From Aristolochia californica (lineage: Eukaryota; Streptophyta; Magnoliopsida; Piperales; Aristolochiaceae), in the NCBI GenBank assembly GCA_029961685.1, contig JARWKL010000016.1, positions 1,121,001-1,185,000 of the forward strand: DNA of 64,000 bases, read 5' to 3'. Shown here in pieces: positions 23,588 through 35,570 of the stretch (the stretch's first letter is position 1; each line of letters starts with the position of its first letter). Below the pieces are notes generated by a model. It was not told where the DNA came from. It saw only the letters and a list, made by a program, of their open reading frames with translations, and did no database searches. The translations under genes were made by a program, and so were the position numbers.

Positions 23588-24009
23588 TAAGTCACAAGAA
23601 CAACCTTTGTTCGAAAAAACAACTTAAGTATTGAGAACGAAAAATTTATCAACAGTTAACTTTAGAATAACCTTCATTTAAAAAAAAAACAACCTTAGAA
23701 TAACCTGTCTAGCATGTTCTGCAACCCAATCCCTGTCGATCATAGGCAACGAAGCTTCCCCTAAGCTTTCATCTTCCAACCTTTCTTCCTATCATCTTTC
23801 CCATTCTCTAAAAGCCATCAAGCGGGTTCGCTGGTATCGTTGGCTAGCGTTGAAATCAAATCAACACGAAATCTTAGTCTAAGCTTCAACTTAATTTTCC
23901 AATTACAAGATCCACCTGCATAAAATAGGATATACTTCACCCACCAACAGAATAAAGCCTTAGCGATCTAATAAAAAGAAACCAAGTTTTGTTATGAGAT
24001 GAAATAGGT

Positions 24010-25100
24010 TGACAACGATGAGATCAAGAGGATCAAGGATCATTTACATAATAACTTCCAAACAAAGGATCTTGATATTTTAATTATTTTTTTGGTATTG
24101 AGATCATGAAATCTTGATTTAGTATAAACCTATCCCAACAAAAATATGTTCTTAATCTATTGAAGGAGATAGGGATGTTGGGGTTTAGACTTAGTGACAC
24201 ACCTATGGAGCTCAATGTCATGATAACAATTGAAGCAAAAGGAGATGAATTGTTAACGATCCAGATAGGTTTCAAGGACTAGTGGGAAAGTTGACGTATT
24301 TATCCATCACAAAACAACATATTGCAATTCGAGTTAGTGCCATTAGTCAATACATGCACTTCCCTGTTATTCCCACCAGAGAGCTTAAAAAAGAGTTTTT
24401 GAGCTATTTAAACATGCTCCGGGGAAAGGGTTGTTATATAAATCTTATTGACATATATGTATAAAAGGTTTAACAAATACAAACTAGGTGGGTTTGTCAG
24501 ATGATAGGAAATGTAAGCCTGGGTATTGCGCCCTAATTCTCATAAATTTGTTTACATAGCGAATAAAAAAACAAAATATGGTAGCAAGATCAAGTGCAAA
24601 AGCAAAGTATAAGGCGACGACTCATGTGATTTGTGAGATGATTTGGTTAAAATCATTACTCCAAGAATTGCAGTTGACAGTTGAAGGACTAATGAAACTC
24701 TATTGTTTTTTTTTTTTTTAAAGAAGATATCTGTATTAAAAAAAAGATGAAGATTACAATATCTTGCTAAACAGGGCCTCCATCCACAACAAGGTGTTGG
24801 AGAGAGACGCCTAATTTAGCCTGAGATGAAATTCTATTGTGATAATCAAACAGTTCTTCACATTGCAAATAACCTAGTCTTTCATGAGTGGACAAACATT
24901 TTGAACTTGATTGTAGTTTCTTATGAGACAAGATGCAGAATCACACTATCTCTTTTCAATAAAAGTGGTTTGCCAATATATTCACCCGGGCCTTGTCATC
25001 AGCACAATTACATTCACAATATTACAAGTTGGAAATCTATAACTTGTATGCTCCAACTTGAGAGGGACTATTCGAGTATACGAAAAACCATTTTCTTGTA
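24010..25100 (+). pseudogene. Ty1/copia pol remnant: end of RT plus RNase H (copy A)
   Basis: Reading across several frames, the plus strand follows copia polyprotein order. The distal reverse transcriptase comes first (HNNFQTKDLDI, then a degenerate form of the L-DTPMELN stretch, then GKLTYLSITKQHIAI where elements have KLIYLT-TRPDIAY). RNase H follows (ARSSAKAKYKA at ~24.59 kb and FYCDNQTVLHIANN at 24.83 kb). Stops and frameshifts are frequent, so it is dead. A 119-bp retroposon splits the RNase H part. It lies just left of block R2 and DUS exon 5. Confidence 0.85.
24707..24825 (-). mobile_element. 119-bp poly(A)-tailed retroposon with 15-bp target duplication (copy A)
   Basis: The insert interrupts copia RNase H codons and is bounded by ATGAAACTCTATTGT (24692-24706) and ATGAAATTCTATTGT (24826-24840). 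On the minus strand it begins CTCAGGCTAAATTAGG, has the core TCTCCAACACCTTGTTGTGG, and ends in poly(A). A relative lies at 19131-19254 (core CTCCAACACCTTATTGTGG, also poly(A)-ended). No pol III boxes are obvious. Copy B: 54611-54728. Confidence 0.8.
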
Positions 25101-25229
25101 AAGAAACTTAAGAGGTTAAATCATATTATGTAATACAGAGTGCTAATTGAAAGTCAATATTCAAGTAGTTTCAGTTATAAACTAATAGATTTGGAGACAA
25201 GATAGATAGTTTCCTCCCTTCTTGCAATA

Positions 25230-26929
25230 TGAGGCTCTAGAACACATTAGGATCCAGGTCCATCCCAACCGAAGTTAGGAGGTCTTTTCCCACCTAATAT
25301 CCGTAGGACATTTCTTGATATTTACTAATATGGGATTATTTCCACTAACACTCCCCTTCACATACAAACCTACTCAAAGGGACAATGGGTCTATAACAAA
25401 AATAACACATATAGCATACAAACTAAAATAGCAAAACCGGGCCTTTTCCCAACTAAGAACCACATGACTCTTCTAATTATTAACCAATATGGAATAATTC
25501 CCACTAACAAATCTTACAATGATGATATGGTTTGTATTTGATAGGAACACATTAGGCTGAAAGTCAATCACTTTTCCCCACTTATAAATTCATTTAAGTA
25601 AGAGATTAGTACATGAAGAAAAACACTCTTCTCACTACAACTTATAAACTCTTTTTCCACTTTTTGAATGGCATAAATTCACTTATTTTAAGTACAAAAA
25701 GAGTAAACGACAACCAGAAACAAAAGTCATAAAGTCTGGACATTGAGAGGGACTATTTCCAACTATACCCATGTCAGCAAATGTCTGAACCCCATGAATA
25801 TATTTCTTATCAGCCAGATTGCAGGATTGTAGAGAAAAACACGTTGCCATGTGGAGGAGGTCAGGTTGAGGCAGGTTAATCAAGACGTTTCAGGGGTGCA
25901 TACCCTTAGGAGTACTCAAAAGTAATCGCATATCTAAACATCTAATGTCCTATCCACCAGATAAAAATTCAGATGGTTGTGGAACCGAGTACTAATATCG
26001 CCAGAACCTGCTGTGAATATGCTTGAATATATTATACTTAGTTATGTAAATCTTCACTATATGTAACATTATTTATGTAAAGTCATTACATACATTTAAA
26101 ATGACCTTTAAGATAATGATGCCTGAGTGTAGGAGATTGCATTGTTCACTATAGAGGTGGCAACACGCACTAGGCCAATTTTTTAAGCATTGCAACTATG
26201 TTGACAGCCTGAGCTACAAACAACTCTAAATCACGGTGCCTTTTTCAGCCATCATTTCCCTGTTATCAACTCAACCTGCCTTTTTATTTTTTATTTTTTA
26301 AAAGGATGAGATTTACTCTATCAGCTTGTTATGTCCACAAATTCATCAACTGCTTTCTAATAGATACACTGTAAGGTCACCATGTTGTCAACCTCCGCTT
26401 GTGCTTAAATACTTATCTTCCTTTTTAAATCTAATTTAATTTCAGGCCTATACATGAAGCAAACAAGAGGAAATACCAATTCAAGTTTCACCAGAGAAGA
26501 TACAACAGACAGAATAGGTCCTGAATTTTGTAGCTTATCTATAAGATTGTAAAAGGGTTCACTAAACTCGTTTGGAATCTAATACCAGTCTGAAACTTTG
26601 TTAAAAAATGGAGGATTGCTGAAGAGCATATATTTCCAAATTTTTTATTTACTTTTATTTTCAACATAAGTCGATACTCCAAAGGGTTAAATCAGGATAC
26701 ATATCGGATATACAAAATTCTAGTCAAACTTTCAAAGCATATTCAAGTTAATCTTCTCAGAAATCATCCATTCCAGAATATTTGCTCCTAGACATTTCAT
26801 TCAAATAGCACGCAACATTCAATATTTTCTCATCTTATTATTCTTAGCAAACAATACTTGGAAGAATCGGTGAGCAATTTCCTATATAAACACTCAAAGT
26901 ACAAAGAAACACCAAATAAAACTAGAATA
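25230..26929. repeat. Repeated block R, copy 2, within the DUS intron
   Basis: Starts with the PBS-deleted TRIM (25230-25508), carries the block R body to ~26675, then 250 bp that leads directly to DUS exon 5, whose end lies 97 bp beyond. This is the version in natural genomic context, so R is probably DUS intron 5 sequence. Confidence 0.8.
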
Positions 26930-27025
26930 AACCATCAAGACAGAATATACCGCAACAAGAAATAATATTTTTTTATTGTAACAAACATTCAGAAAAAAAT
27001 GACTAGGAATATATGAAGTGTTTAC

Positions 27026-28344
<1,319 letters not shown>

Positions 28345-28596
28345 CTTCGTCTGCAGGCAGCTAGGTAACGAATCGAATCAACACAGACCAGAGCCCCTCG
28401 CCCTCTTTCTTTTCGTGCCTTGGGGCGGGGGAAATCAAGAGGGCAGTGACCCTTTCCCGCTGGCGCTGCTGAAGGAGGTATCGCAGCCGTTGATCTTCTG
28501 GAGCGCCTTCATCTTCCACCGCCAGATTTAAACTCGAACGATCTTAACTAACTACGCGGTTTCTAAACTAACTGCGGGGTTTAAACTCTGTTCGCT

Positions 28597-28606
28597 TATA
28601 AATTAA
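28597..28606 (+). promoter_or_regulatory. TATA box of RING-H2 gene A
   Basis: TATAAATTAA lies 253 bp from the DUS ATG on the opposite strand and 277 bp before the chosen RING ATG. Transcription would start near 28630. The interval between the two divergent genes is GC-rich. Copy B: 58501-58510. Confidence 0.6.
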
Positions 28607-28734
28607 GGGCTCAGCTTGCGTATCCTTCCCGCGCTTTCTGAACTCCAATCCAGCAGCTTCTCAGTCTTCTTCCACTCAAACTCAACTGCTCCTTCCTCTT
28701 CTTCCACTCCACTCCACTCCACTCCGGTGCTCCT

Positions 28735-28870
28735 TCCTCTTCTTCCATTCCAGTCCTTCCTCTTCTTCAGTGGCCCCTTCCTCTTCTTCAGTGCCCCCTT
28801 CCTCTTCTTCCACTCCAGTCGTTGCTCTTCTTCAGTGGCCCACTCCAGTCGTTCCTCTTCTTCAGTGGCC
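28735..28870 (+). repeat. CTTCCTCTTCTTC minisatellite in the RING-H2 leader (copy A)
   Basis: Imperfect units of TTCCTCTTCTTCAGTGGCC and CACTCCAGTCGTTCC. Copy B (58650-58825) has one extra 51-bp stretch. Because 51 is a multiple of three, the upstream open frame survives in both. Confidence 0.85.
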
Positions 28871-28873
28871 TTC

Positions 28874-29545
28874 ATGGCTGATTACCCCGCTGCTTCTCCT
28901 GTTCCTGCCCTACTTACCCCTGAAGAACCTGTGTCTATTGAAATGAGTTTTAACCAATCGTTTGAATCCCCTGTCAACGATCCCACGGCGGTTATCTCAA
29001 TCTGCCATCGAATCTTCTGTATGCGTCCTATGCCGGAGGGAGCCCATATTGAACAAGTTAATCTCCTCATACCGGCCATGAGCTTTCGTCTGCCGCTTTC
29101 CTTATTGTTGGATCGGAGTCGCTGGCAGAATGCGGCCTCCGGAATACTGGACAACTTCTCCTTGAGCTCCGAGGCGTACGCCCAACTCCTTGCACATCTC
29201 TATATTGTTGGAGGTGATTTGGCGGAGATCACGTGGAGGAATGGGCGTACGAGGTTGGACGTGGCTATTGACGTGAGTGAGATGTTGGAAATCCACATTC
29301 AGCCACTGTTTCCCGCGGAGCCTGAGTCAATGCCGCCGGCTTCTGTCGGCCTGAACATGAAGGTGAAGGAGGTCAGCGAGATAGCTGCCGGAGAGACTTG
29401 CGCAGTTTGTATGGAAGAGTTCGCAGGATCGAGGAAGGAGGTGACGGAGACTCCATGCTCGCATGTGTTCCACAGCGAGTGCCTCCTTCCATGGTTGAGG
29501 AGAGCGACGACATGTCCCCTCTGCAGATCCTCCCTGATTAGTTGA
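28874..29545 (+). CDS. RING-H2 finger protein, copy A (probable E3 ubiquitin ligase)
   Basis: Intronless 223-residue protein. I start it at the ATG at 28874 (MADYPAAS), not the in-frame ATG at 28616. The TATA box at 28597 puts the cap site beyond 28616, and the extra 86 codons are serine/phenylalanine low complexity from a minisatellite. The C-terminus has CAVC, CSHVFHSEC and CPLC, a complete C3H2C3 RING-H2. The N-terminal ~165 residues match no named domain that I recognise. RING-H2 proteins of this layout transfer ubiquitin from E2 to substrates; the substrate is unknown. AATAAA follows at 29604. The copy at 58829 encodes the same protein. Confidence 0.85.
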   Translation: MADYPAASPVPALLTPEEPVSIEMSFNQSFESPVNDPTAVISICHRIFCMRPMPEGAHIEQVNLLIPAMSFRLPLSLLLDRSRWQNAASGILDNFSLSSEAYAQLLAHLYIVGGDLAEITWRNGRTRLDVAIDVSEMLEIHIQPLFPAEPESMPPASVGLNMKVKEVSEIAAGETCAVCMEEFAGSRKEVTETPCSHVFHSECLLPWLRRATTCPLCRSSLIS

Positions 29546-29603
29546 TTAAAGGAATCAAAAGTGTATATTGTTGATTGTTCAGAAACTTTTGTTGATTAAA
29601 GCA

Positions 29604-29609
29604 AATAAA
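29604..29609 (+). terminator. Polyadenylation signal of RING-H2 gene A
   Basis: AATAAA 59 nt after the stop codon, in T-rich 3' sequence. Copy B: 59559-59564. Confidence 0.5.
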
Positions 29610-29959
29610 ATGCTAGTTTCTGTTCCATTGTGATGGTATTTTTTCTTTGGTTTCTTCGGGATCTTGCGTTTGTTACAAGCATGTTTTAATTTAGGTACTA
29701 ATATGCTGAATTGCTGAACATGTATCATTTAAATTGAATTTAATTTTAACCTAGATTTTCAAATCTACAAATTATGATCTTCCATAATTTCTTCTTGTTA
29801 TTTAAAAGTATAAACATAGATTTGAAACATCATTTGTAGTATATTTTAAATTATTATTAATTATTATTATACCACCACTGGTTTTTTTTAGAGCTAGAGG
29901 TGGGTGCACTAACCCTATCTCTTTCTTACTCAAGTTAAGAGAAGCCCTTTATTACTATA

Positions 29960-30480
29960 ACAATAATATTTATTTATTTTAAATAATAAATGTTAATAAA
30001 ATAAATATATTTATTATATAAGATATGAATTACTATGTTTATCTTACATATTATAGTATATCATATTGTATAGTTTTATATTTGAAAACTATCTATTAGA
30101 AATAATTACTTTATTTTTATTTTAAGCAAATTTTTTTATGTATTTTAAATAATAAATTTTCATAAAATAAATATAATTATTATATAAGATATGAATTACT
30201 ATGTTTATCTTACATATTATAGTATATCATATTGTATAGTTTTATATTTGAAAACTATCTATTAGAAATAATTATTTTACTTTTTATTTTAAAAAAAATT
30301 ATTCAATATTTTAAATAATAAATGTTAATAAAATAAATATAATTATTATATAAGATATGAATTACTATGTTTATCTTACATATTATAGTATATCATTTTG
30401 TATAGTTTTATATTTGAAAACTTTCTATTAGTAATAATTATTTTACTTTTTATTTTAAAAAATATTATTCTTTATTTTAG
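29960..30480. repeat. 166-bp AT-rich tandem repeat, three units (copy A)
   Basis: The marker TGAATTACTATGTTTATCTT occurs at 30026, 30192 and 30358, an exact 166-bp period. Monomers differ by few bases and small A/T indels. Copy B has five units. Confidence 0.95.
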
Positions 30481-31490
30481 AAAAATCTACGAGTATATAC
30501 TATTTTATAATCAAAATAGAAAATAATATCATATTCGTTTATACATGTCAACAAGCATAAATAACCCTAAAGAAAGTTTATTCTATTTTTTGTGAATATT
30601 ATATATTTTCTTAGAATCGTGCTTACTCTCTTTATATTGATAGATATTTTTAAAAAAAAGTAAAAACATTTTCTATTCCTTCTCTATTTTTTTAATCGAT
30701 GGCCTTAATTTTGATTTAATAAATATTTAATATAATAAATAAAAATATTTAATATAATAAATAAAATAAATATTTTATTTTATTAATAACATAAAAAAAA
30801 TTACATAGTATAAATTAATAATATATTGCCAAAAAGTAAAAATTTATGGGTTTAATTAATTATAAAAATAGGATAATTAAACAAAATACTTGATCAAAGG
30901 TTTATTTTAATAATGTTTTAATTATCACTCTTAAATCGCTAATTTAATATATAATAAAAATAATTAATATAATAAATAAATATAATATAATATTTTATTA
31001 ATAACACAAGATAGATTTTTACATAGTAGAAATTAATGATGCGAGGGACGCCGAGAGCGAGCAGGCAGAGGGAGCGTCGACACGAGGGAAAGTGGATGAA
31101 CAAGAAATTTGGTAGAAATCCTAATTCACCCACTTTACTCAGGAGTGAGTTCAAGTGAACGAACGGGTTCATCCAGTTCAACTCGCCTCCGATGTGCGCA
31201 CTAACGCGTTCGGGTCAAGTGACAGTGTAATCGCTTACACTTTTATTTGACTCGCGCACGCATTAATACCCTCCTAGAAATGTTTTTTGTTTTCACTAAA
31301 ATAATGTTTTCATACCTAGATTCTTAGACTCTTCCATATGAATTATGTTTCGTAACAAAAACACCGACGAACATCAAAATTTCATTTTCACTGGTAAAAA
31401 CAAGCATGAACTTGTAGAACAGGACAAGATCGATACATTGTATATACCAAGTTATGCACTTCATATAAATATATAACAAATAAATATTAA
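30481..31490. other. AT-rich spacer with a GC-richer patch (copy A)
   Basis: Mostly A/T simple sequence. At 31035-31260 a GC-richer patch (GCGAGGGACGCCGAGAGCGAG) holds no convincing frame. Relative to copy B, about 410 bp are absent near 30717-30743. Confidence 0.6.
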
Positions 31491-31544
31491 GAAACAATAT
31501 ATGAAGATGGCATTATATTATCTAATATTTCCGGTATAGAGGAT

Positions 31545-31735
31545 ACCAAGTCTAATTTTTCTGCACATTTTCAAACTAAAAACTTGGGACCATTGAAATA
31601 TTTTCTCGACATTGAAGTGGCGAAAAGTAAAGGTGTTGTGATGACACAATGTAAGTATGTCATAGATATGCTTTAAGAGTATAGATTGTTGGGAGCCAAA
31701 CTAGTTGATACCATGGAGACAAGAATATTACCATG
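31545..31735 (+). pseudogene. Ty1/copia reverse transcriptase fragment (copy A)
   Basis: The plus strand reads FKTKNLGPLKYF-like sequence, then VAKSKGVVMTQCKYVIDML, stop, EYRLLGAKLVDT. These are the consecutive motifs of the copia RT C-terminal half. No LTRs or other domains adjoin. Copy B: 62242-62432. Confidence 0.8.
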
Positions 31736-32483
31736 CGACACATACTTTGATGTTGGGAGATTTGGAACATTCTTTGTATCTTGATGTTTACGAGCCCAAT
31801 AGATGCGTTGTGAATTCTTTTCAACCAATTGTTTCATCAAATTTGATCTTCTTTGAAGTAATAAGAATCTCATGTCTACTTCTGAGTCAGTTTCAAGCCT
31901 TGTGGATTTCTCAACATCATCGTCGAACAACATAGCCAAAATTCGTATCTTAACTTTCATCTGAACAAAGAAGCATGATTCACATACAAAAGGGTTATTA
32001 ACTATATGAAGATCACTAACTTGTTTTATGGTCATCATGAGTCAAATAGGAAAATAATATGAATTTGAACAGAATGGATAAAAGTAATGCTTATTTTGTA
32101 ACCAAATACCCCATTACCCATTTAAGTTTTAAGGGCAATTTGTAATTTATTCTATGAGAATATTAATGTCAAAAGAACCGTAAGTTAATTCCCCTCCTCA
32201 AATTGCCACCCAACTTTCCTCCTCGTAGACAAACAAATATGCTAATGTAAGACAAGTTGTAAGTTTATGACTGTACTAGTTTTTTTTAAGTGATCTATTT
32301 TTTGTAACTTTTTATTTTTTAATGGCAGAGGACAATATGCAAGTCAATGGCTGTATTCATTTTTTGAAAGACCCAGATGTCCTTCAACATTTGATTCAAC
32401 AAAATGTTCTTGTTAAATTGTTATAGATTTTTATCAAATTTTATAATTTATCCATTTACCGTTTGATAAACAAGTAAGTAATG

Positions 32484-32494
32484 AAACCTGACAC

Positions 32495-32540
<46 letters not shown>

Positions 32541-32595
32541 GTTTTGTAGAATAAGAATCTCCAGGAAAGGTGGAATCACGAAACCTGGAGGAGAA
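32484..32595. repeat. (GA)n tract with conserved hairpin flank (copy A)
   Basis: CCTGACACA, a variable GA run, GTTTTGTAGAATAAG, then ATCTCCAGG and CCTGGAGGA as inverted arms around AAAGGTGGAATCACGAAA. The same order occurs at 20005-20100 and partly at 19012-19096. Copy B: 63186-63275, with a shorter GA run. Confidence 0.8.
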
Positions 32596-32898
32596 TGTTT
32601 TATCGATAGTTCTTTGGCAAATTAAAATATTTTCTCTTGTTGGGGAAGAGACAGTTGGTTGTATGAGATGTGCACTATATGAGTTTGTCAATAATTAGAT
32701 GCAATCCCCTTGTAATTTGCTCGTTCGAGCTATCTTTTAATAAAATTCAACATCATTTAAAAAAAATAATAATAATTAGATGCATTAACTCTTTTTATTG
32801 TAGTGATTAGATGGCTAATTGTTACAATGAGTGGTTGTTTATTCTCATCCCAGCTTCACTCTACTTATCACTTGATCTTATGTTGATACTTTTTGCAG

Positions 32899-33024
32899 TT
32901 AATGTGCAATCATTGTCAAGGTCTCCAACTAACTTCAAGGATTAAACGGGCATTATTGAAGCCACATGAGAGAATCATGGCCCTGGATCTTCCTCATGGA
33001 GGGCATCTTTCCCAAGGAAATCAG
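32899..33024 (+). pseudogene. Orphan serine hydroxymethyltransferase exon (copy A)
   Basis: Flanked by TTTTTGCAG and CAG|GTAGTT, the 126-nt interval encodes [12 protein letters not shown] in one frame and [20 protein letters not shown] in the next. These are adjacent in SHMT, which makes glycine and 5,10-methylene-THF from serine. One extra base between them breaks the frame. I found no other SHMT exon nearby, so this is a fragment of a pseudogene rather than a working gene. Copy B is at 63582-63707. Confidence 0.85.
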
Positions 33025-33316
33025 GTAGTTAGGCTTCCTGACAAAATTTTTTTGCTAGGAAGTTTAGTGAGTTATGCATATTTTCGGGAGGCAAGTATGA
33101 TACTTTGACAACAATTGCTCTTGGATGGCCTACTTGATTGTGTTATATTGGCCCTTTCAGTTGTTTCATGGTGCATGTCTTTAAATAAACTGGAATGACT
33201 GAAAAAGAGTTCATAAGAAGTTTTGCTTGCATTTCCCAGCCTCGGATATGGTTTTTTTTTTAATGAGTTAGCAATTTTTTTATCGATAAAATATTTTATT
33301 TCATGAATGGAAAAGG

Positions 33317-34255
33317 TCGCTTTATAAGTTTGTGCTCAAAGATGAATGCAATTTGCAAATATGTTTATCACCCAAAGGAAAAGTATGAAAAGTTCAAGGA
33401 CCATCTTATACTTCATTTAAACAACTGTCAAGGAGGATAACTATTCATATAACAATTCCAAGAGAGTTGTCTAAGACAATTTGACTAAGAAAAGTACAAG
33501 ACACGACTTGGGAATGGATATCTTTGAATCAACATTGAATAACTTACATATATGTGGATTTCTCTGGACAAAAATCGTCAACATGCAAATCATCATTCTA
33601 TGGAGCACTTTTGAAAGCTTCTAGAACACCGGTAGCACATTGCCTCAATGGTTCCTGTTTTAGGTGTGCGACAGTAAATAGCACCTTACAATTCCTGTTT
33701 ACTCCATATATTTTTAATTACTGTAATAACTTATTGCATTAATATGAGGCTTCTGTGACCTGTTGCAAAATATTTTATTTGTTGAGAAGACTTCATAACA
33801 CCTGGCTTTGTATGCAGACTGATACATATATACAGTCTCTTTGGAATTTGCATTTAAGAGAAATTCTGTTGAAGAATTCAGTGGAACTGAGACACCTTTG
33901 CTCAACATTATGATACAACCCGATAACAAGAATAAAGACTTCCAAGCCAAAGAAAAGTAATCGACAAACCTTCACTGCTGAAATCGAAAGAAATACACTC
34001 TCCTTGAGTCGACGATGAATCCTCGACAGAGCTAACGAACCCCCCGATAGCCGTAATCACTGAGCACACTTATAATAGAGATGAAAATGGAAACTCCTCT
34101 GTCGAAATCGATGTAGAACTCACCGGAAATAGTCGCCGATAACCACTGATATTCGAGAGACCAGTACTCTTCCTGAGCCACGCTCTGAAGACAAAACGAC
34201 GCGCCCCTTCTTCTCCCTCAGCTGGCTCTCTAAATTCCCTCCCTAAACCACTTAA
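33317..34255. other. Spacer to the right of copy A, no gene
   Basis: Short open frames on both strands without recognisable domains. The window ends before it can be seen whether this stretch is also duplicated. Confidence 0.5.
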
Positions 34256-34259
34256 ATTG

Positions 34260-34526
34260 TCAAATTCCCAAAATTCCCCTGACCACATTAATCACCTTCC
34301 AATTATCCTTCCAAGTGTTGTTTACTCCTTCTAGAGTAGGTAACACTAATTTGGGGTCTATCACATTATCAAGGTCAACAATCTGAGATAAGAGAAAAGC
34401 CTTTTCAGCATTGGCAGTAGAGTGGCATGTTGAGGACCACAATTTCAATTTAGCCTTTAAGAGTTTGAGGGTTCTTAGTGCGAAACTGATGACACTACGA
34501 TGTGTAAAAAATAACGAAAACAACAT
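34260..34526 (-). mobile_element. L1-type LINE ORF2 fragment (linker between endonuclease and RT)
   Basis: The minus strand reads RTLKLLKAKLKLWSSTC, then a helical region and LDNVIDPKLVLPTLEGV. This resembles the plant LINE segment (K-LK-LK-W) that separates endonuclease and reverse transcriptase. It is not continuous with the endonuclease fragment at 39.6 kb because DUS exons lie between. Confidence 0.5.
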
Positions 34527-35032
34527 TTAGATGTAGATGAGAACCAATAATTGAACACTTGATAGAAAGGACACTTGTTCTTGGAAAAAAAATAAAAAAA
34601 AACTTTTTTTTTGGTCAAAATGAAACCCTTCAGTTAGAACACTATATTAATTAAGGACACTGAAACAGAACTAGAATGGTTCATAAAAAATTTAAGATAA
34701 GATAAAGTTGAATTTAAAAAGGAGGAGAAAGCAAGGAGGAAAGAGAAAGTAAAAGAAATCAAAAGGAAAGCATGACAATGATAACCTAATAAGTACAGAG
34801 ATTAATGGTTGAGAAGAAATCACTTCTGCAATCTGATTCACATTTTCTAATAACTTGATATTTCTTTCAGGTGGCAAAGCTTGTGAACTTTATTCCACCT
34901 AGATTGCCAAATTAACACAAGATATTCACTTCAGCATGAACTGCAAGCATGATGAAACTTTACACAGGCCGCTTAGTAAAACTAACACACGATAACCAAG
35001 TGTCATACATCTTTACATGGTGGACATCATAG

Positions 35033-35048
35033 CCCCCCCCCCCCCCCC
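35033..35048. repeat. Poly(C)16 homopolymer
   Basis: A run of 16 C on the plus strand, rare in plant DNA. It is followed by TTGTTTTTTGAATTGC and the GC-rich patch at 35.1-35.57 kb. Confidence 0.95.
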
Positions 35049-35099
35049 TTGTTTTTTGAATTGCTAAGTTTTATTAATATATAATGAATCAAGCGGAAG

Positions 35100-35570
35100 A
35101 AAAGAGAGGGAAATGGTGATGCAAATGGAGAATCATTATGCATCGTTGGAAATGGTGATGCAGATGACGGCACCAGAGGCACAGTTGAGCTTCTCCAATA
35201 CGGCAAAGGTTTTTCCAAAAGTGAAACGGATGCATGCCATCTTGGGTGGTGATCTTCGTCTTCTAGAAATCGTGGTCCAGTTTCCACGAGTGTCACCGTC
35301 GTCCTCCGTCCTTGGGGTCCTAGTTGAGACAACTACTCTCCTCATCGACAGGGAGACGCCCAGCCAAAATCAAGGTTCTTAGGTCCACGACATACGCAAG
35401 ATCGTCTTGCCGTAGAATGGTGATTGAACTGTCGACGGGAGGGGGAGAGACGCCGTCGGTGTGGGTCACATTGGATGTCGCGGCCATTGCAGACAACGTC
35501 TTCCCTGATGTCCCTGTCGCAGTTGCCCGAGCCGCAGTCGCCATCAGCCCCGACTCCACTATTTAGAACA
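35100..35570. other. GC-richer patch, open on both strands
   Basis: Frames of 69-101 codons run on both strands at the same place, with no domain I know. Such double openness usually comes from composition. I cannot assign a gene. Confidence 0.35.

Noticed and set aside
28616..28873. N-terminal extension of the RING-H2 protein from the upstream ATG
   Set aside because: The TATA box at 28597 puts the cap site beyond this ATG, and the extension is minisatellite-encoded and differs in length between copies.
28603..28875. Minus-strand Glu/Lys/Arg-rich frame opposite the RING-H2 leader
   Set aside because: It is the antisense reading of the CTTCTTC minisatellite; it is repetitive and has no splice or domain support.
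29970..30470. CRISPR-like regular repeats
   Set aside because: The 166-bp units are contiguous, with no short repeat/unique spacer alternation, and the DNA is plant nuclear.
31673..32038. Minus-strand 121-codon frame, duplicated at 62370
   Set aside because: It overlaps the plus-strand copia RT fragment and has no domain of its own; conservation reflects the recent duplication.
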